DNA of 64,000 nucleotides from Alphaproteobacteria bacterium (GTDB lineage: Bacteria > Pseudomonadota > Alphaproteobacteria > Micavibrionales > UBA2020). The position numbers and the translations under genes are program-made. Shown piece by piece: positions 9,323 through 18,411 of this stretch. The stretch spans positions 1,241,769 to 1,305,768 of the forward strand of contig JAEUKT010000002.1 in NCBI GenBank assembly GCA_016794125.1, given 5' to 3'. Position 1 is the stretch's first letter. Each line of letters starts with the position of its first letter. The notes under the pieces are model-generated. The model had not been told where the DNA came from. It did not search any database and worked only from the letters and a program-made list of their open reading frames with translations.

Positions 9323-9461
9323 GATGTTTCCTTTGGATGCCGTGATGATAACGGAAATATGGGAAGCTTCAAGCGGGAAAACAAGCGCCATAACCATATG
9401 AAATAGCTGGGAATACATCCTCCCAGAATGTGCTTGAGGGCTTCAATACAGTCATGGAATC

Positions 9462-9728
9462 ATGAGGCAGCAGAAGATTGTCCAGACAGGGATAGAACAG
9501 ATGAGATGGGTCACCGATTACAGCGCGGAAAATTTAACCTTCGAGATCGAACGGGAGCCGGTGATCGGCCCGCAGAAGGAAAAGGAATTCCACCGTTACA
9601 TGCTGCGCGCGTTTGAACCGCTGGGCGAATTGCACGCCGAATATTTGCAGGAAGATTTAATCGAGGCGCAGATGCACGCGATGCGCAAATGGGGCGTGCC
9701 GCTGGCGGCGTGGGAGTTGCATTTGTGA
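9462..9728 (+). CDS. hypothetical protein, 88 aa
   Basis: Unrecognised small acidic protein without signal or membrane segment. It contains a likely helical stretch with EFHRYMLRAFEPLGELHAEY and LIEAQMHAMRKWGVP. An alternative ATG at 9501 gives a 75-residue product (MRWVTDYSAENL...). It overlaps the following lipoprotein start region (GTG at 9725 within its last codons), which suggests co-transcription. Function unknown. Confidence 0.5.
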   Translation: MRQQKIVQTGIEQMRWVTDYSAENLTFEIEREPVIGPQKEKEFHRYMLRAFEPLGELHAEYLQEDLIEAQMHAMRKWGVPLAAWELHL

Positions 9729-9730
9729 AA

Positions 9731-10324
9731 ATGGTTGTGCGCTTTAATTTTTTGAGAAATTTATTCATCGTTCTTATCGCTTCATTTTTTCTTTCCGGCT
9801 GCGCAAATATCGCCGTCGATGATTTTGGTTCATATTGGGAAAAATCCGGAACGGACCATCAGCTTATAGGATGGTGGAAAGACCCAGATGACAAAGAGGA
9901 GTACAAAATCAGGGTCATAAACCGCGCATCCACGCTCCATGCCGATATAATTGACCGCAGCGGGCTGGAAGATCCTAAAGGTTCCATGCGCATACGGAAT
10001 CTAAAACTCGGCGCATATCATATAATGATGGTCAAAACCCAAGATAAGGGAGATCGTTGGAAACCCTTCTCTATCGTAAGATATAAATTGGATGGAAAAC
10101 GGCTCTACACTTACAGCCTTAATGCAAAAAGCATGAAAAAATTCGTCGCAAAAAACTATCCCGCGGAAAAAGGCATTATCGCAAGCTGTGAGGGCAAATG
10201 CGCTAATAAAGATTCAACGCACATACCTCACTTGAACGCGAACATATATAAAATTTTGTCCAGCATACCGGACACAAGAAAATATTGGAAATTGGATAAA
10301 CAGTCTCTGCTGAAAATTCGCTAA
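9731..10324 (+). CDS. putative lipoprotein, 197 aa
   Basis: An N-terminal signal with basic n-region and hydrophobic core is followed by a lipobox LSGC with Cys24, predicting lipid attachment. The mature part is beta-rich (YKIRVINRAS, YHIMMVKTQD, IVRYKLDGKRLYTYSL) with two cysteines in ASCEGKCANK. I do not recognise the family. Composition is more AT-rich than the neighbours, like the gene at 5242. ATG at 9731 is chosen; GTG at 9725 would overlap the upstream stop. A strong intrinsic terminator follows. Confidence 0.65.
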   Translation: MVVRFNFLRNLFIVLIASFFLSGCANIAVDDFGSYWEKSGTDHQLIGWWKDPDDKEEYKIRVINRASTLHADIIDRSGLEDPKGSMRIRNLKLGAYHIMMVKTQDKGDRWKPFSIVRYKLDGKRLYTYSLNAKSMKKFVAKNYPAEKGIIASCEGKCANKDSTHIPHLNANIYKILSSIPDTRKYWKLDKQSLLKIR

Positions 10325-10358
10325 TACTGTCTTCTTAAAATAACAAACAGAACGTCAT

Positions 10359-10438
10359 CCCCGCGAAAGCGGGGATCCCAGAGATTGGCAGAGTTCATGC
10401 AGCCCACGGGATCCCCGCTTTCGCGGGGTTTTTGTTTT
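10359..10438. terminator. paired inverted palindromes acting as a bidirectional terminator
   Basis: Two copies of a 21-base palindromic unit built on CCCCGCGAAAGCGGGG lie in inverted orientation at 10359-10379 and 10408-10428, perfectly complementary to each other. The second copy folds as CCCCGC-TTTC-GCGGGG and is followed by TTTTTGTTTT, an intrinsic terminator for the lipoprotein gene. It sits between convergent genes and overlaps the stop region of the leftward gene at 10437. The unit resembles the REP-like sequence family with core TCATCCCCGCGAAAGCGGGG seen in many proteobacteria. Confidence 0.75.
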
Positions 10439-11069
10439 AGTGCGGGCTGCCGGGTTTGTGGGGGTTCACGGGCGGCTTAATCGGCTTTTTTGCGACGGCT
10501 GCCGCTGCCCGGTCGAGGCCTTCCAATGCGTCGTGGGATTTTTTGGCGGCTTCCTCGAAAATTTTATCGAGCGCGGGGTCCTGACCCTTGATCGTCGCAT
10601 GGGTGCGTTCCAGGTCGTGCAGGATGTTCCAGCGGGTTTCGTGGAAACGGTCGATTTTCGCGCGGCCGATCATCTGGTCGGTCATGGTGGACACGCCTTC
10701 GACGATAAAAATGCGGTTCATGTCGCGGATCATTTCGGCATCGGCCTTCGACGGGTCTGCCATCGCCTGCAGCAGGTCGATCGTGCGGTCGCCAAAGATA
10801 TGGCGGCCAACGGCTTCGGCCTGCGGGTTTGCCAGCAGCGCGGATTTCGCAGGCCCCAGCAGCGCCAGCGTCACGGATTCTTCGGACCAGTCATTGGTGT
10901 TGTCCATGATGCGTTTTGCGGCGGCGATCGGCTGGTTGTGCATGAAGCTGTTGATGCGTTCCGGGCCGAACATGGTCATGTTTTCGTTGAGCCACTGGTT
11001 GCAGATCTGCGTCGCCACGTTCCAGCGGTCGTTCTGCGGCAGGCCGGATGTGGAATAATCGAAAGCCAT
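10437..11069 (-). CDS. hypothetical protein, 210 aa
   Basis: No family recognised. The protein is mostly helical and soluble, without signal peptide; it contains GPERINSFMHNQPIAAAKRI, LLGPAKSALLANPQAEAVGR and a Pro/Lys-rich C-terminal tail (PIKPPVNPHKPGSPH). A GAGGAG sits upstream of the ATG. It lies 24 bases downstream of ybaB on the same strand and is probably co-transcribed with it. Confidence 0.55.
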   Translation of the reverse strand: MAFDYSTSGLPQNDRWNVATQICNQWLNENMTMFGPERINSFMHNQPIAAAKRIMDNTNDWSEESVTLALLGPAKSALLANPQAEAVGRHIFGDRTIDLLQAMADPSKADAEMIRDMNRIFIVEGVSTMTDQMIGRAKIDRFHETRWNILHDLERTHATIKGQDPALDKIFEEAAKKSHDALEGLDRAAAAVAKKPIKPPVNPHKPGSPH

Positions 11070-11093
11070 ATTTAAATCTCCTCGGGTTAAAAA

Positions 11094-11417
11094 TTAAAAG
11101 GGCAGGCCCATATTGGGCGGCAGGCCCATATCTGCCATCAGTTTCGATGTTTCATCGGCCATCACTTTTTCCGCCTTGTTGCGGGCATCGTTGATGGCGG
11201 CGATGATCATGTCTTCCATCACATCGGCTTCGTCGGCCTTGATCAGGCTCGGGTCGATTTTCAGTTTTTTCAATTCATGCTTGCCCGACACGACACAAGT
11301 GACGAGGCCGTTGCCCGCCGCGCCCGCGATATCCATCGCGTTGACGCGCTGTTGCATCTTTTCCATTTCCTGCTTGAACTTGCCGGCCTTTTGCATCATC
11401 TGCGCAAAGTTTGCCAT
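11094..11417 (-). CDS. ybaB: YbaB/EbfC nucleoid-associated protein
   Basis: Small DNA-binding protein of 107 residues that dimerises as tweezers on DNA and usually accompanies dnaX/recR. Seen: N-terminal FAQMMQKAGKFKQEMEKMQQ helix, the central GLVTCVVSGKHELKKLKIDP beta sheet, the DVMEDMIIAAINDARNKAEK helix and a Met/Gly-rich tail. ATG at 11417 fits the family N-terminus; the longer frame to 11471 is unsupported. It is about 7 kb from dnaX here, so the usual dnaX-ybaB operon is broken. Confidence 0.93.
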   Translation of the reverse strand: MANFAQMMQKAGKFKQEMEKMQQRVNAMDIAGAAGNGLVTCVVSGKHELKKLKIDPSLIKADEADVMEDMIIAAINDARNKAEKVMADETSKLMADMGLPPNMGLPF

Positions 11418-11457
11418 CGCCTGTCGATCCTTCGTTTTTTTATGGGTGTGGTTGGAA

Positions 11458-11484
11458 AGTATAGGCGGCATGGGGCGAAGTCAA
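11458..11484 (-). promoter_or_regulatory. possible ybaB promoter
   Basis: Reading leftward, TTGACT (11479-11484) and TATACT (11458-11463) are separated by 15 bases, slightly short. The ybaB start is about 40 bases downstream. Weak evidence from the hexamers only. Confidence 0.35.
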
Positions 11485-11661
11485 CCGACCGCGCGCGAAT
11501 ATGGTCTATATGTACCTCAAGCCCAAATAACTGAATTAAAAGGGCGATTCAGGGAATAATTGTGCTCATACTGAGTTTATGGTAAGGTGATTTTATAAAA
11601 ACACGGCAGCAGAAGCGGAAGAAAGCGATGCCGCCGATATAATAAAAGGACGAAGGCACAA

Positions 11662-12384
11662 GTGAGTTCAGGACTGACATCCGCATTCAACGCGGCGGCA
11701 TCGCGTGGATTTGAATCCGAGCCCCGTAATTTTGATCCGCGCCTGCGCCTGTTCAGCGCGATCGCCGTCAACGACACCGCGATGGTGCAGAAAATCCTGA
11801 TGGATAATCCCGACGCCGTTTCATGGCGCAACAACCAGGGTATGACCGGATTGATGGCGGCGGCGCAGGCGGGTGCGAAGGAAGCGGCGTGGATACTGGC
11901 GCGCGCGCCGGACGCCGGGCTGGAGTCCGTGAACGCGAACGGTTCCACCGCGCTGATGTTCGCGGCGTTCGAAGGCAAGGCTGCGGTTGCCGATGTGCTG
12001 CTGAAGGCGGGCGCGGATATCAACCATGTGAACGCGAAGGGACATACTGCATTAATGTCGGCGGCCGCGCATGGATACCGCAATACTGTGGCGCTGCTGC
12101 TCGATTCCGGCGCCGACCCCACGATCAAGGATGCCGAAGGTGTCACCGCCGTCGATTTCGCGCGCGACAACGAACATGCGGGCGTGGCAGAGCTGATCGC
12201 GCAGGCGGCTGCGGTATTTGTGCCAAAGCCCAAGGCGGAAACCGATTTCAAAAATGTAGGCGCGGGCATGACGGCGGCGAATGGCAACCCGCCGCCCCTG
12301 ACGCAGGAACAACGCGACGCGCAAAACCGCACGGCGATCCAGCAGCTGGAGCAGAAACTGATCAAGGCGGGGCTGGTGCGGTAG
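11662..12384 (+). CDS. ankyrin-repeat protein, 240 aa
   Basis: Four to five ankyrin repeats span about residues 28-180 with consensus cores NNQGMTGLMAAAQAGAKEAA, NGSTALMFAAFEGKAAVADV, GHTALMSAAAHGYRNTVALL and GVTAVDFARDNEHAGVAELI. A short helical tail follows (TAIQQLEQKLIKAGLVR). There is no clear signal peptide, so it is probably a cytoplasmic protein-binding scaffold. The start is GTG at 11662 with GAAGG 5-6 bases upstream. It is convergent with DUF484. Confidence 0.85.
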   Translation: MSSGLTSAFNAAASRGFESEPRNFDPRLRLFSAIAVNDTAMVQKILMDNPDAVSWRNNQGMTGLMAAAQAGAKEAAWILARAPDAGLESVNANGSTALMFAAFEGKAAVADVLLKAGADINHVNAKGHTALMSAAAHGYRNTVALLLDSGADPTIKDAEGVTAVDFARDNEHAGVAELIAQAAAVFVPKPKAETDFKNVGAGMTAANGNPPPLTQEQRDAQNRTAIQQLEQKLIKAGLVR

Positions 12385-12404
12385 CACAAGCAGCGGGAAA
12401 AGAT

Positions 12405-13097
12405 TTAAACGTTCACATCCAGCCAGATGCGGAAACAGCGCTCCACCACCTGCGCCAGGAAGCCGACCTGGTCGATCGCCTGATCGGGCGAAAACGCGTC
12501 GGGGTTTCTTGATCCGAAGGCGATGATGCCGGCAGGGGTGTTCGTGCTGATTTCAAGGCGCAGCAGGGCGTGGCTTTTGACCAGTCCCGCGCCGGGGCCG
12601 AAGATTTCTTCGTGGCCGTTGATGTTCGGCTGCAACAGCGCGTCACCGTCGCCCAGCCAGCTGCGCACGAAGCCGGGCTTCACGAAACGCATGCCCGCGA
12701 CATTGACGAAGGGAACTTCTTTCGACGTCGCCTCGATCACCAGCGTAATGGTATCCACATCCAGCAGCACCGGCAGGTCCTGCGTGATGGTTTCGACGAA
12801 TTCCTCGAACGTCTCCGCCTCCAGCACCACCAGCACGGCGGTCTGGATGCGGCTCTGGTTGCTCATGTTGGCGCGGAAGGTTTCGATCAGTTCCTTCTGC
12901 ACCTTATGCGCGTTGGACTTGTCCGATTTCAGGCGTTCGACCAGCACCTGCTGGAAATCGACCACGCCGCGCCCGCGATCCTGCCCGGGTGCGGAGAGTT
13001 CCTCCAGCAATTCGGGGTTATCGCGGAAGAAGTCTTTTTTCTTGCGCAGGTAAGCGATGACGTCTTCGTCGGTCAGGTCTTTCGCGGCAGCCGACAT
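12405..13097 (-). CDS. DUF484 family protein (GAF-like)
   Basis: 230 residues matching the DUF484 pattern: an N-terminal helical region with VIAYLRKKKDFFRDNPELLE and the motif RGVVDFQQVLVERLKS, then a GAF-like domain (LPVLLDVDTITLVIEA, LLRLEISTNTPAGIIAFGSR, DQVGFLAQVVERCFRIWL). The molecular role of the family is unknown; it is often found near xerC/xerD. Its ATG overlaps the fsa stop by one base (TAATG), so it is translationally coupled to fsa. Confidence 0.9.
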   Translation of the reverse strand: MSAAAKDLTDEDVIAYLRKKKDFFRDNPELLEELSAPGQDRGRGVVDFQQVLVERLKSDKSNAHKVQKELIETFRANMSNQSRIQTAVLVVLEAETFEEFVETITQDLPVLLDVDTITLVIEATSKEVPFVNVAGMRFVKPGFVRSWLGDGDALLQPNINGHEEIFGPGAGLVKSHALLRLEISTNTPAGIIAFGSRNPDAFSPDQAIDQVGFLAQVVERCFRIWLDVNV

Positions 13098-13762
13098 TAC
13101 GCGGCATCCAGAATGGTCTGGCCGGTTTTCGCCCAGTCGGCGACGAATGCCGCAAGGCCCTTGTCGGTCAGCGGATGCGCGTAGAGCTGGCGGATCACTT
13201 TCGGCGGAATGGTCGCCACATGCGCGCCCACTTTCGCCGCATCGACCAGATGGATCGGGTGACGGATGGATGCGACCAGCACTTCGGTCTTGAAATTCGG
13301 GTATTGCTTGTAAATCTGCACGATGTCCTTGATCAGCTGCGTGCCGTCCTGACCAACGTCATCGAGGCGGCCGACAAAGGGCGAGATAAATGTCGCGCCG
13401 GCTTTGGCGGCAAGGATCGCTTGCGCGGAGGAGAAGCAGAGCGTCACGTTCACTTGCGTGCCGTTATCCGACAGCGCCTTGCAGACTTTCAAACCGTCGG
13501 GCGTCAGCGGCACTTTGACCGCGACGTTCTTCGCGATCTTGGCGAGTTTCTGGCCTTCCTTCAGCATCGTCGCGTAATCGGTGGCGGCGACTTCGGCGGA
13601 AACGGGGCCCTGCACAACTTCGCAGATTTCGGCGATCAGTTTCAGGAAGTTCTTGCCCGATTGCGCGATCAGGGTCGGGTTGGTGGTCACGCCGTCCAGC
13701 AGGCCGGTCGATGCCAAGTCCTTGATTTCAGCGATATCGCCGGTATCGACGAAGAATTTCAT
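13097..13762 (-). CDS. fsa: transaldolase / fructose-6-phosphate aldolase family
   Basis: 221-residue short transaldolase of the TalC/FSA type, a cytosolic (beta/alpha)8 enzyme that transfers or cleaves a dihydroxyacetone unit (pentose phosphate pathway). Seen: [27 protein letters not shown], the Schiff-base lysine K83 in [22 protein letters not shown] and [10 protein letters not shown]. Sequence alone cannot distinguish true transaldolase from F6P aldolase activity. First gene of an fsa-DUF484 unit, divergent from priA. Confidence 0.93.
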   Translation of the reverse strand: MKFFVDTGDIAEIKDLASTGLLDGVTTNPTLIAQSGKNFLKLIAEICEVVQGPVSAEVAATDYATMLKEGQKLAKIAKNVAVKVPLTPDGLKVCKALSDNGTQVNVTLCFSSAQAILAAKAGATFISPFVGRLDDVGQDGTQLIKDIVQIYKQYPNFKTEVLVASIRHPIHLVDAAKVGAHVATIPPKVIRQLYAHPLTDKGLAAFVADWAKTGQTILDAA

Positions 13763-13813
13763 TGTATGCGCCCTTTCGAAAAGCTTCCTTTTGATCCGCG
13801 GTTATAGTACCCA

Positions 13814-16030
13814 ATGGTTATGTCGCAATCTAGCCTTTTCAACGCGGGTGAAACGCCAGAGACCGGCCACCGCGCGCAGGTGCTGGTGCCCTATCCCTTA
13901 TCAAGGGCTTACGACTATCTGGTGCCGCAAAATATGACCGTTTCGGCGGGGGATTATGTAAGGGTGCCGCTGGGCAAACGCGACACCATCGGCGTGGTCT
14001 GGACAACCGATGCGTCGGACGACAAGGTCGATCCCGCCAAGCTGAAATCCGTCTTGCAGAAATTCACCTTCGATCCCATGCCGCAGGTGCATCGGCAATT
14101 CGTCGAATGGGTCGCACGCTATACGATGTCGGATGTCGGCTCGGTGCTGAAAATGTCACTCAGCGCGCCGGAGGCGTTGCAGCCGCCGAAATCGGTGCCG
14201 GTGTTTACGCTGACCGATAACATTCCGGCCAAGCTGCCGGCGAGCCGCCAGAAAATCATCGACCTGTTGAAAGACGGCGTGCCGCGCCGCGCGGTCGATA
14301 TCGCGCGCGAAGCCGGATGCTCGGCCGCCGTTGTGCGGTCGATGGCGGCGGCGGGGCAGCTGGAAACGCTGGCCGGTACGCCGCGCGCGCCCTGCAGCAT
14401 GGTGGATGTGACGCAAAACAGGTTATCCTTTTCCGATCACCAGAAAACCGCCGCCGATGCGCTGCAGAAACTTGCAGCCGCGCACCAGTATGCCGCCGTG
14501 CTGCTGGACGGCGTGACGGGGTCGGGCAAGACCGAAGTTTATTTCGAAGCGATTGCCGAGGCCTTGCGGCAGGGCAAACAGGCGCTGATCCTGTTGCCGG
14601 AAATTTCGCTGTCGGCGCAGTTTCTGGAACGGTTCGAACGCCGCTTCGGCGTGCTGCCGGCGCTGTGGCATTCCGAAGTCCCGACCGCGCAGCGCCGCGT
14701 GACATGGACGGGCGTTGCGGAGGGCAAGACAAAAGTGGTCGTCGGTGCGCGCTCGGCCTTGTTCCTGCCCTTTGCCGATCTGGGGTTGATCGTGGTCGAT
14801 GAAGAACACGACGCGTCCTACAAGCAGGAAGAAGGCGTGCTGTATAACGCGCGCGACATGGCGATTGTGCGGGCGCGGCTTGGCAGTTTTCCGGTCGTGC
14901 TGGTTTCCGCCACGCCGTCCCTTGAAACCATGGTGAATGTGCAGCAGAACAAATACACCTATCTGAACCTGCCGTCGCGCCATGCGGGCGCGCGCCTGCC
15001 GGATATCAACGTCATCAATTTGAAATCGACGCCGCCCGAGCGCCAGAAATTCATCGCGCCCCCCCTGCAAAAGGCGTTGCAGGAGGTATTCGAGGCGAAG
15101 GAACAATCGCTGCTGTTCCTGAACCGCCGCGGATACGCGCCGCTGACGCTGTGCCGCACCTGCGGTCACCGTTTCCAGTGCCCGTCCTGCGCCGCATGGC
15201 TGGTGGAACATAAACGCCATTCGCGCCTGCAATGCCACCATTGCGGATTTTCGCAACAAGTGCCGCGCAACTGCCCGAGTTGCCAAGCCGAAGACAGCTT
15301 CGCCGCCTGCGGCCCGGGCGTGGAGCGCATTCAGGAAGAAGTGCAGCTGCTGATACCTGAGGCACGCACATTTATTCTGGCCAGCGATGTTATCACCAGC
15401 CCCGGCATGATTTCGGCGGCGGTGCATGATATCGAGGATCATAAATACGACATCATCATCGGTACGCAGATCATCGCGAAGGGGCACCACTTCCCGTCGC
15501 TGACGCTGGTCGGCGTGATCGACGCGGATCTGGGCTTGGCGGGCGGCGATTTGCGGGCGGGGGAGCGGACGTTCCAGCTGCTGCATCAGGTATCGGGCAG
15601 GGCAGGGCGCGCCGAAAAACCGGGCAGGGTGTTTATCCAGACCTATATGCCGGAACAAACCGTCATCAAGGCGCTGGCCAAAAACGACCGCGACGAGTTT
15701 CTGGCGGTCGAAGCGCGGGAACGGGAAAAGGCCGTCATGCCGCCGTATGGCCGCTTGGCCGCCCTCATCCTGTCCGACCCCGATGAAAACAAGCTGGATA
15801 TGTTCTGCCGCAGCCTTGCCCAGAAAGCACCCCGTTACGACGATATCCGCGTCCTGGGCCCCGCGCCCGCCCCCATGGGTTACCTGCGCGGCAAGCACCG
15901 CCGCCGCTTCCTGATCAAGGCGGAGAAGAATTTACCCATCCAGAAATATCTTGCGGAATGGCTCGGGAATGTTAAGACTCCTTCCAGCCTGCAATTGAAG
16001 GTCGATATCGATCCGCAAAGCTTCTTCTGA
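13814..16030 (+). CDS. priA: primosomal protein N' (PriA helicase)
   Basis: Replication-restart 3'-5' helicase that recognises stalled forks and reloads DnaB. An N-terminal 3'BD domain (VLVPYPLSRAYDYLVP, GDYVRVPLGKR) is followed by the helicase core: Walker A GVTGSGKTEVY from residue 233, DEEHDASYKQEEGVLYNARD, SATPSLETM, and motif VI VSGRAGRAEKPGRV. The zinc-binding cysteine cluster begins near residue 447 (CRTCGHRFQCPSC, then CHHC and CPSC). Length 738 is typical. An in-frame ATG at 13820 is an alternative start. Confidence 0.97.
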   Translation: MVMSQSSLFNAGETPETGHRAQVLVPYPLSRAYDYLVPQNMTVSAGDYVRVPLGKRDTIGVVWTTDASDDKVDPAKLKSVLQKFTFDPMPQVHRQFVEWVARYTMSDVGSVLKMSLSAPEALQPPKSVPVFTLTDNIPAKLPASRQKIIDLLKDGVPRRAVDIAREAGCSAAVVRSMAAAGQLETLAGTPRAPCSMVDVTQNRLSFSDHQKTAADALQKLAAAHQYAAVLLDGVTGSGKTEVYFEAIAEALRQGKQALILLPEISLSAQFLERFERRFGVLPALWHSEVPTAQRRVTWTGVAEGKTKVVVGARSALFLPFADLGLIVVDEEHDASYKQEEGVLYNARDMAIVRARLGSFPVVLVSATPSLETMVNVQQNKYTYLNLPSRHAGARLPDINVINLKSTPPERQKFIAPPLQKALQEVFEAKEQSLLFLNRRGYAPLTLCRTCGHRFQCPSCAAWLVEHKRHSRLQCHHCGFSQQVPRNCPSCQAEDSFAACGPGVERIQEEVQLLIPEARTFILASDVITSPGMISAAVHDIEDHKYDIIIGTQIIAKGHHFPSLTLVGVIDADLGLAGGDLRAGERTFQLLHQVSGRAGRAEKPGRVFIQTYMPEQTVIKALAKNDRDEFLAVEAREREKAVMPPYGRLAALILSDPDENKLDMFCRSLAQKAPRYDDIRVLGPAPAPMGYLRGKHRRRFLIKAEKNLPIQKYLAEWLGNVKTPSSLQLKVDIDPQSFF

Positions 16031-16091
16031 GTCGCTACGAAATCGTTAACGTCTTAAATAGGCAAGTTAAATCAATGGATTAATTTTTGAT

Positions 16092-16120
16092 TTGACAGAA
16101 TACGGTGCGTTGGATATTGT
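16092..16120 (+). promoter_or_regulatory. sigma70-type promoter
   Basis: TTGACA at 16092-16097 and TATTGT at 16115-16120 with an ideal 17-base spacer, 32 bases before the ATG at 16152. It lacks the TAAC extension of the TTGACATAA group. Confidence 0.6.
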
Positions 16121-16151
16121 ACTTCCATCGCAAAAACAGTGGGGACGGCAC

Positions 16152-16370
16152 ATGTTTGAGAGCCAGAGCATCAACATCATCCTGACGATCATCTTCGTAC
16201 TGGGCTGCATGGTTTCCCCCGAATTCGCAGCCTCTGTGGTCGCCGGTGCGGTCGGCATGTTCGTCGCCTGCATGTATATGTTCTACAAATTCGGCGGCCC
16301 TGCTCATCCGGTTAATGTCGCAATCCGCCGCAGCCGCGAGCTCTTGTCGCGCGCAACGCCCGCCGCCTAA
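16152..16370 (+). CDS. small membrane protein, 72 aa
   Basis: Two membrane helices (about residues 8-25, INIILTIIFVLGCMVSP, and 27-47, AASVVAGAVGMFVACMYMFY) followed by a basic cytoplasmic tail (RRSRELLSRATPAA). Family not recognised. ATG at 16152 is chosen for the GGGGACGG upstream and because the predicted promoter at 16092-16120 rules out longer starts. Confidence 0.6.
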   Translation: MFESQSINIILTIIFVLGCMVSPEFAASVVAGAVGMFVACMYMFYKFGGPAHPVNVAIRRSRELLSRATPAA

Positions 16371-16375
16371 AACTC

Positions 16376-16873
16376 TTACGGCATAAACACCGTTTTCAGC
16401 CGTACCTTCCGCGCCGAAAAATTCTGCCATTCATCGATATCGCATTCGAACACCGCAAGGGTGGACGGCGGGAATTTGCCGATGGTTTCGCCCTGCGCTT
16501 CCGCCAGTTTTTCGGCGATGTCTTCGAGGCCAGGATTGTGGCCGACGATGACGATGCTGTCGAACCGGTCATCCGCGTCGCGGATTTCATCCAGTATCGT
16601 TTCAGGATGCGCAAGATAGAGCGATTTTTCGAACCGCGGCGACAGGCCGCCCTGACCGCCGAACAGCCGCGCGGTTGCAATGCGCAAGGTTTCGCGCGTG
16701 CGGGTGGCGGTGGAGCAGAAAGCTGCGTCGGGGAACAGGTTTTGCTCCCGCATGAAATCGCCCAGATTCTCGGACTCGTGCTCCCCGCGCGCCGACAGCC
16801 CGCGGTCATGGTCGTCCTGCCCCAGCTCGGCGGGGTCGGAATGGGCGTGGCGGAGCAAATATAAAGTCTTCAT
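16376..16873 (-). CDS. histidine phosphatase family protein (SixA-like)
   Basis: 165 residues of the phosphoglycerate-mutase-like histidine phosphatase superfamily. The catalytic LLRHAHSD motif is at residues 6-13, with the second Arg in STATRTRETL and the second His in VIVGHNPGLEDI. Length and architecture match SixA, which in E. coli dephosphorylates a phosphohistidine protein; the substrate here is unknown. It is divergent from ppx with 59 bases between the starts. Confidence 0.88.
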   Translation of the reverse strand: MKTLYLLRHAHSDPAELGQDDHDRGLSARGEHESENLGDFMREQNLFPDAAFCSTATRTRETLRIATARLFGGQGGLSPRFEKSLYLAHPETILDEIRDADDRFDSIVIVGHNPGLEDIAEKLAEAQGETIGKFPPSTLAVFECDIDEWQNFSARKVRLKTVFMP

Positions 16874-16932
16874 TTTTCTGCCGCTGTCGTGTAGGACTTG
16901 GGCTTAATATATCCCAGCCATAGCGGGTTGTC

Positions 16933-18411
16933 ATGCCTCAAGCAGCGTCCAAGGATTATGTCGCGGTCCTCGATATCGGCTCGAATGCGGTGCGTTTCGT
17001 CGTTTATGACGGGCTGAACCGCGCGCCGTTTAAAATCCATAATGAACGCACCCAATGCCATCTGGGCAAGCACCTTGCCACCACCGGCATGCTGAACCCC
17101 GACGGTGTGGCCTCCGCCTTCGAAGCCATCGGCCGCTATGCGGGCCTCATCAAGGCCATGAAGATCAAACAGGTCAAGGCGGTCGCCACCGCCGCCATGC
17201 GCGACGCCAAGGACGGCGCGGATTTCATCAAGCGCGTAAAGAACGAATTCGGCCTCAAGATCGACATCATCGAGGGCGAGGAAGAAGCGCGGCTGGCATC
17301 ACAGGGCGTGATGATGAACGGGCTTGGCGCGAACGGGGTGATCGGCGATTACGGCGGCGGGTCGCTGGAATTGATCGTTGTCGAAAAAGACGTGGTGAAG
17401 CACAAAACCTCGCTGCCCATCGGCGCGCACCGCCTGCACGCGATTCAGGGGGAGGCCGCGCAGTTGAAGGCCATCGACGGTTTCCTCGCCGATACGCCGT
17501 TCTTGCAAAATTACCAGGGCCGCGATTTTTACGCGATGGGGGGCGCGTGGCGGTCGATGGCACGGGCGCATATGCGCATGATAAAGCATCCCGTGCTGAT
17601 GCTCGACCATTACACGATCGACGGCAAAAAAGCGTCGGAATACGCGCAATTCATTTCGCGCCAGAGCCCCGCGTCATTGGCCAAAACCGTCGGCATGATG
17701 GAAAAACGCGTGCACGATATCGGCGTGGCCGCGATGGCGATGTCGCGCGTGTTTGAAATTCTGAAACCCTCGCGCCTGATCTTTTCGGGCACTGGCCTGC
17801 GCGAAGGGCTGCTGTATGACCAGCTTGCGCCCGATACGCAGCGCGAAGATTCCCTGATCGCATCCTGTGAAAAAGTCGCGCAGCAGGTCAGCCGCTTCAC
17901 CGACCATGACGGGTTCGAGGCGCTGATGACATGGATCGCGCCGCTGTTTGCCGCCGCCGACGCGAAGACCAAGAAACTGCTGAAGGCCAGCTGCCTGCTT
18001 AGCGATATCAGCTGGTTCGAGCATGAAGATTACCAGGCCGACCACGCGTTTGAACGGGTACTGGTGATGCCTTTCTACGGCATCGACCATGCGGGGCGCG
18101 CGTTTCTGGCACTTGCGCAATATGTGCGCTATGGCGGCGACCCCGACAAAAAAGCAGCGACGATGGCAAAGCTGCTGGATGAAAAAGACATCACCGCCGC
18201 GACCGTGACCGGCCTTGCGCTGGCGACCGGTTACCTGCTGACCGGCGGCGCGCTTGGGCTGCTGCATGAAAGCGAGCTGATCCTCGCCCCGAAAACCACC
18301 ACCCTCAAACTCCACGCCAAATCCCAGATGCTGAACGCCGAAGTCGTGAGCAAGGCCTTCAACAAACTCGCCGACGCGATGGGCAAGGACGCGGTGATCG
18401 AGGCGGTCTGA
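16933..18411 (+). CDS. ppx: Ppx/GppA phosphatase
   Basis: 492-residue exopolyphosphatase / pppGpp phosphohydrolase of the ASKHA ATPase fold. Phosphate loops are visible: VLDIGSNAVRFVVYDG (phosphate 1), VATAAMRDAKDG, and GDYGGGSLELIVVEK (phosphate 2). The C-terminal ~180 residues form the HD-like helical domain found in long Ppx proteins. It should degrade polyphosphate made by the ppk gene at 34948, linking both to the stringent response. The stop abuts the metH stop, leaving no room for a terminator. Confidence 0.92.
   Translation: MPQAASKDYVAVLDIGSNAVRFVVYDGLNRAPFKIHNERTQCHLGKHLATTGMLNPDGVASAFEAIGRYAGLIKAMKIKQVKAVATAAMRDAKDGADFIKRVKNEFGLKIDIIEGEEEARLASQGVMMNGLGANGVIGDYGGGSLELIVVEKDVVKHKTSLPIGAHRLHAIQGEAAQLKAIDGFLADTPFLQNYQGRDFYAMGGAWRSMARAHMRMIKHPVLMLDHYTIDGKKASEYAQFISRQSPASLAKTVGMMEKRVHDIGVAAMAMSRVFEILKPSRLIFSGTGLREGLLYDQLAPDTQREDSLIASCEKVAQQVSRFTDHDGFEALMTWIAPLFAAADAKTKKLLKASCLLSDISWFEHEDYQADHAFERVLVMPFYGIDHAGRAFLALAQYVRYGGDPDKKAATMAKLLDEKDITAATVTGLALATGYLLTGGALGLLHESELILAPKTTTLKLHAKSQMLNAEVVSKAFNKLADAMGKDAVIEAV

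Noticed and set aside
11577..12389. 270-codon leftward frame across the ankyrin gene
   Set aside because: Ser/Ala-rich product without recognisable domain; the + strand ankyrin repeats are clear.
14423..15898. 491-codon leftward frame across priA
   Set aside because: Shadow of priA with the composition typical of antisense translation.
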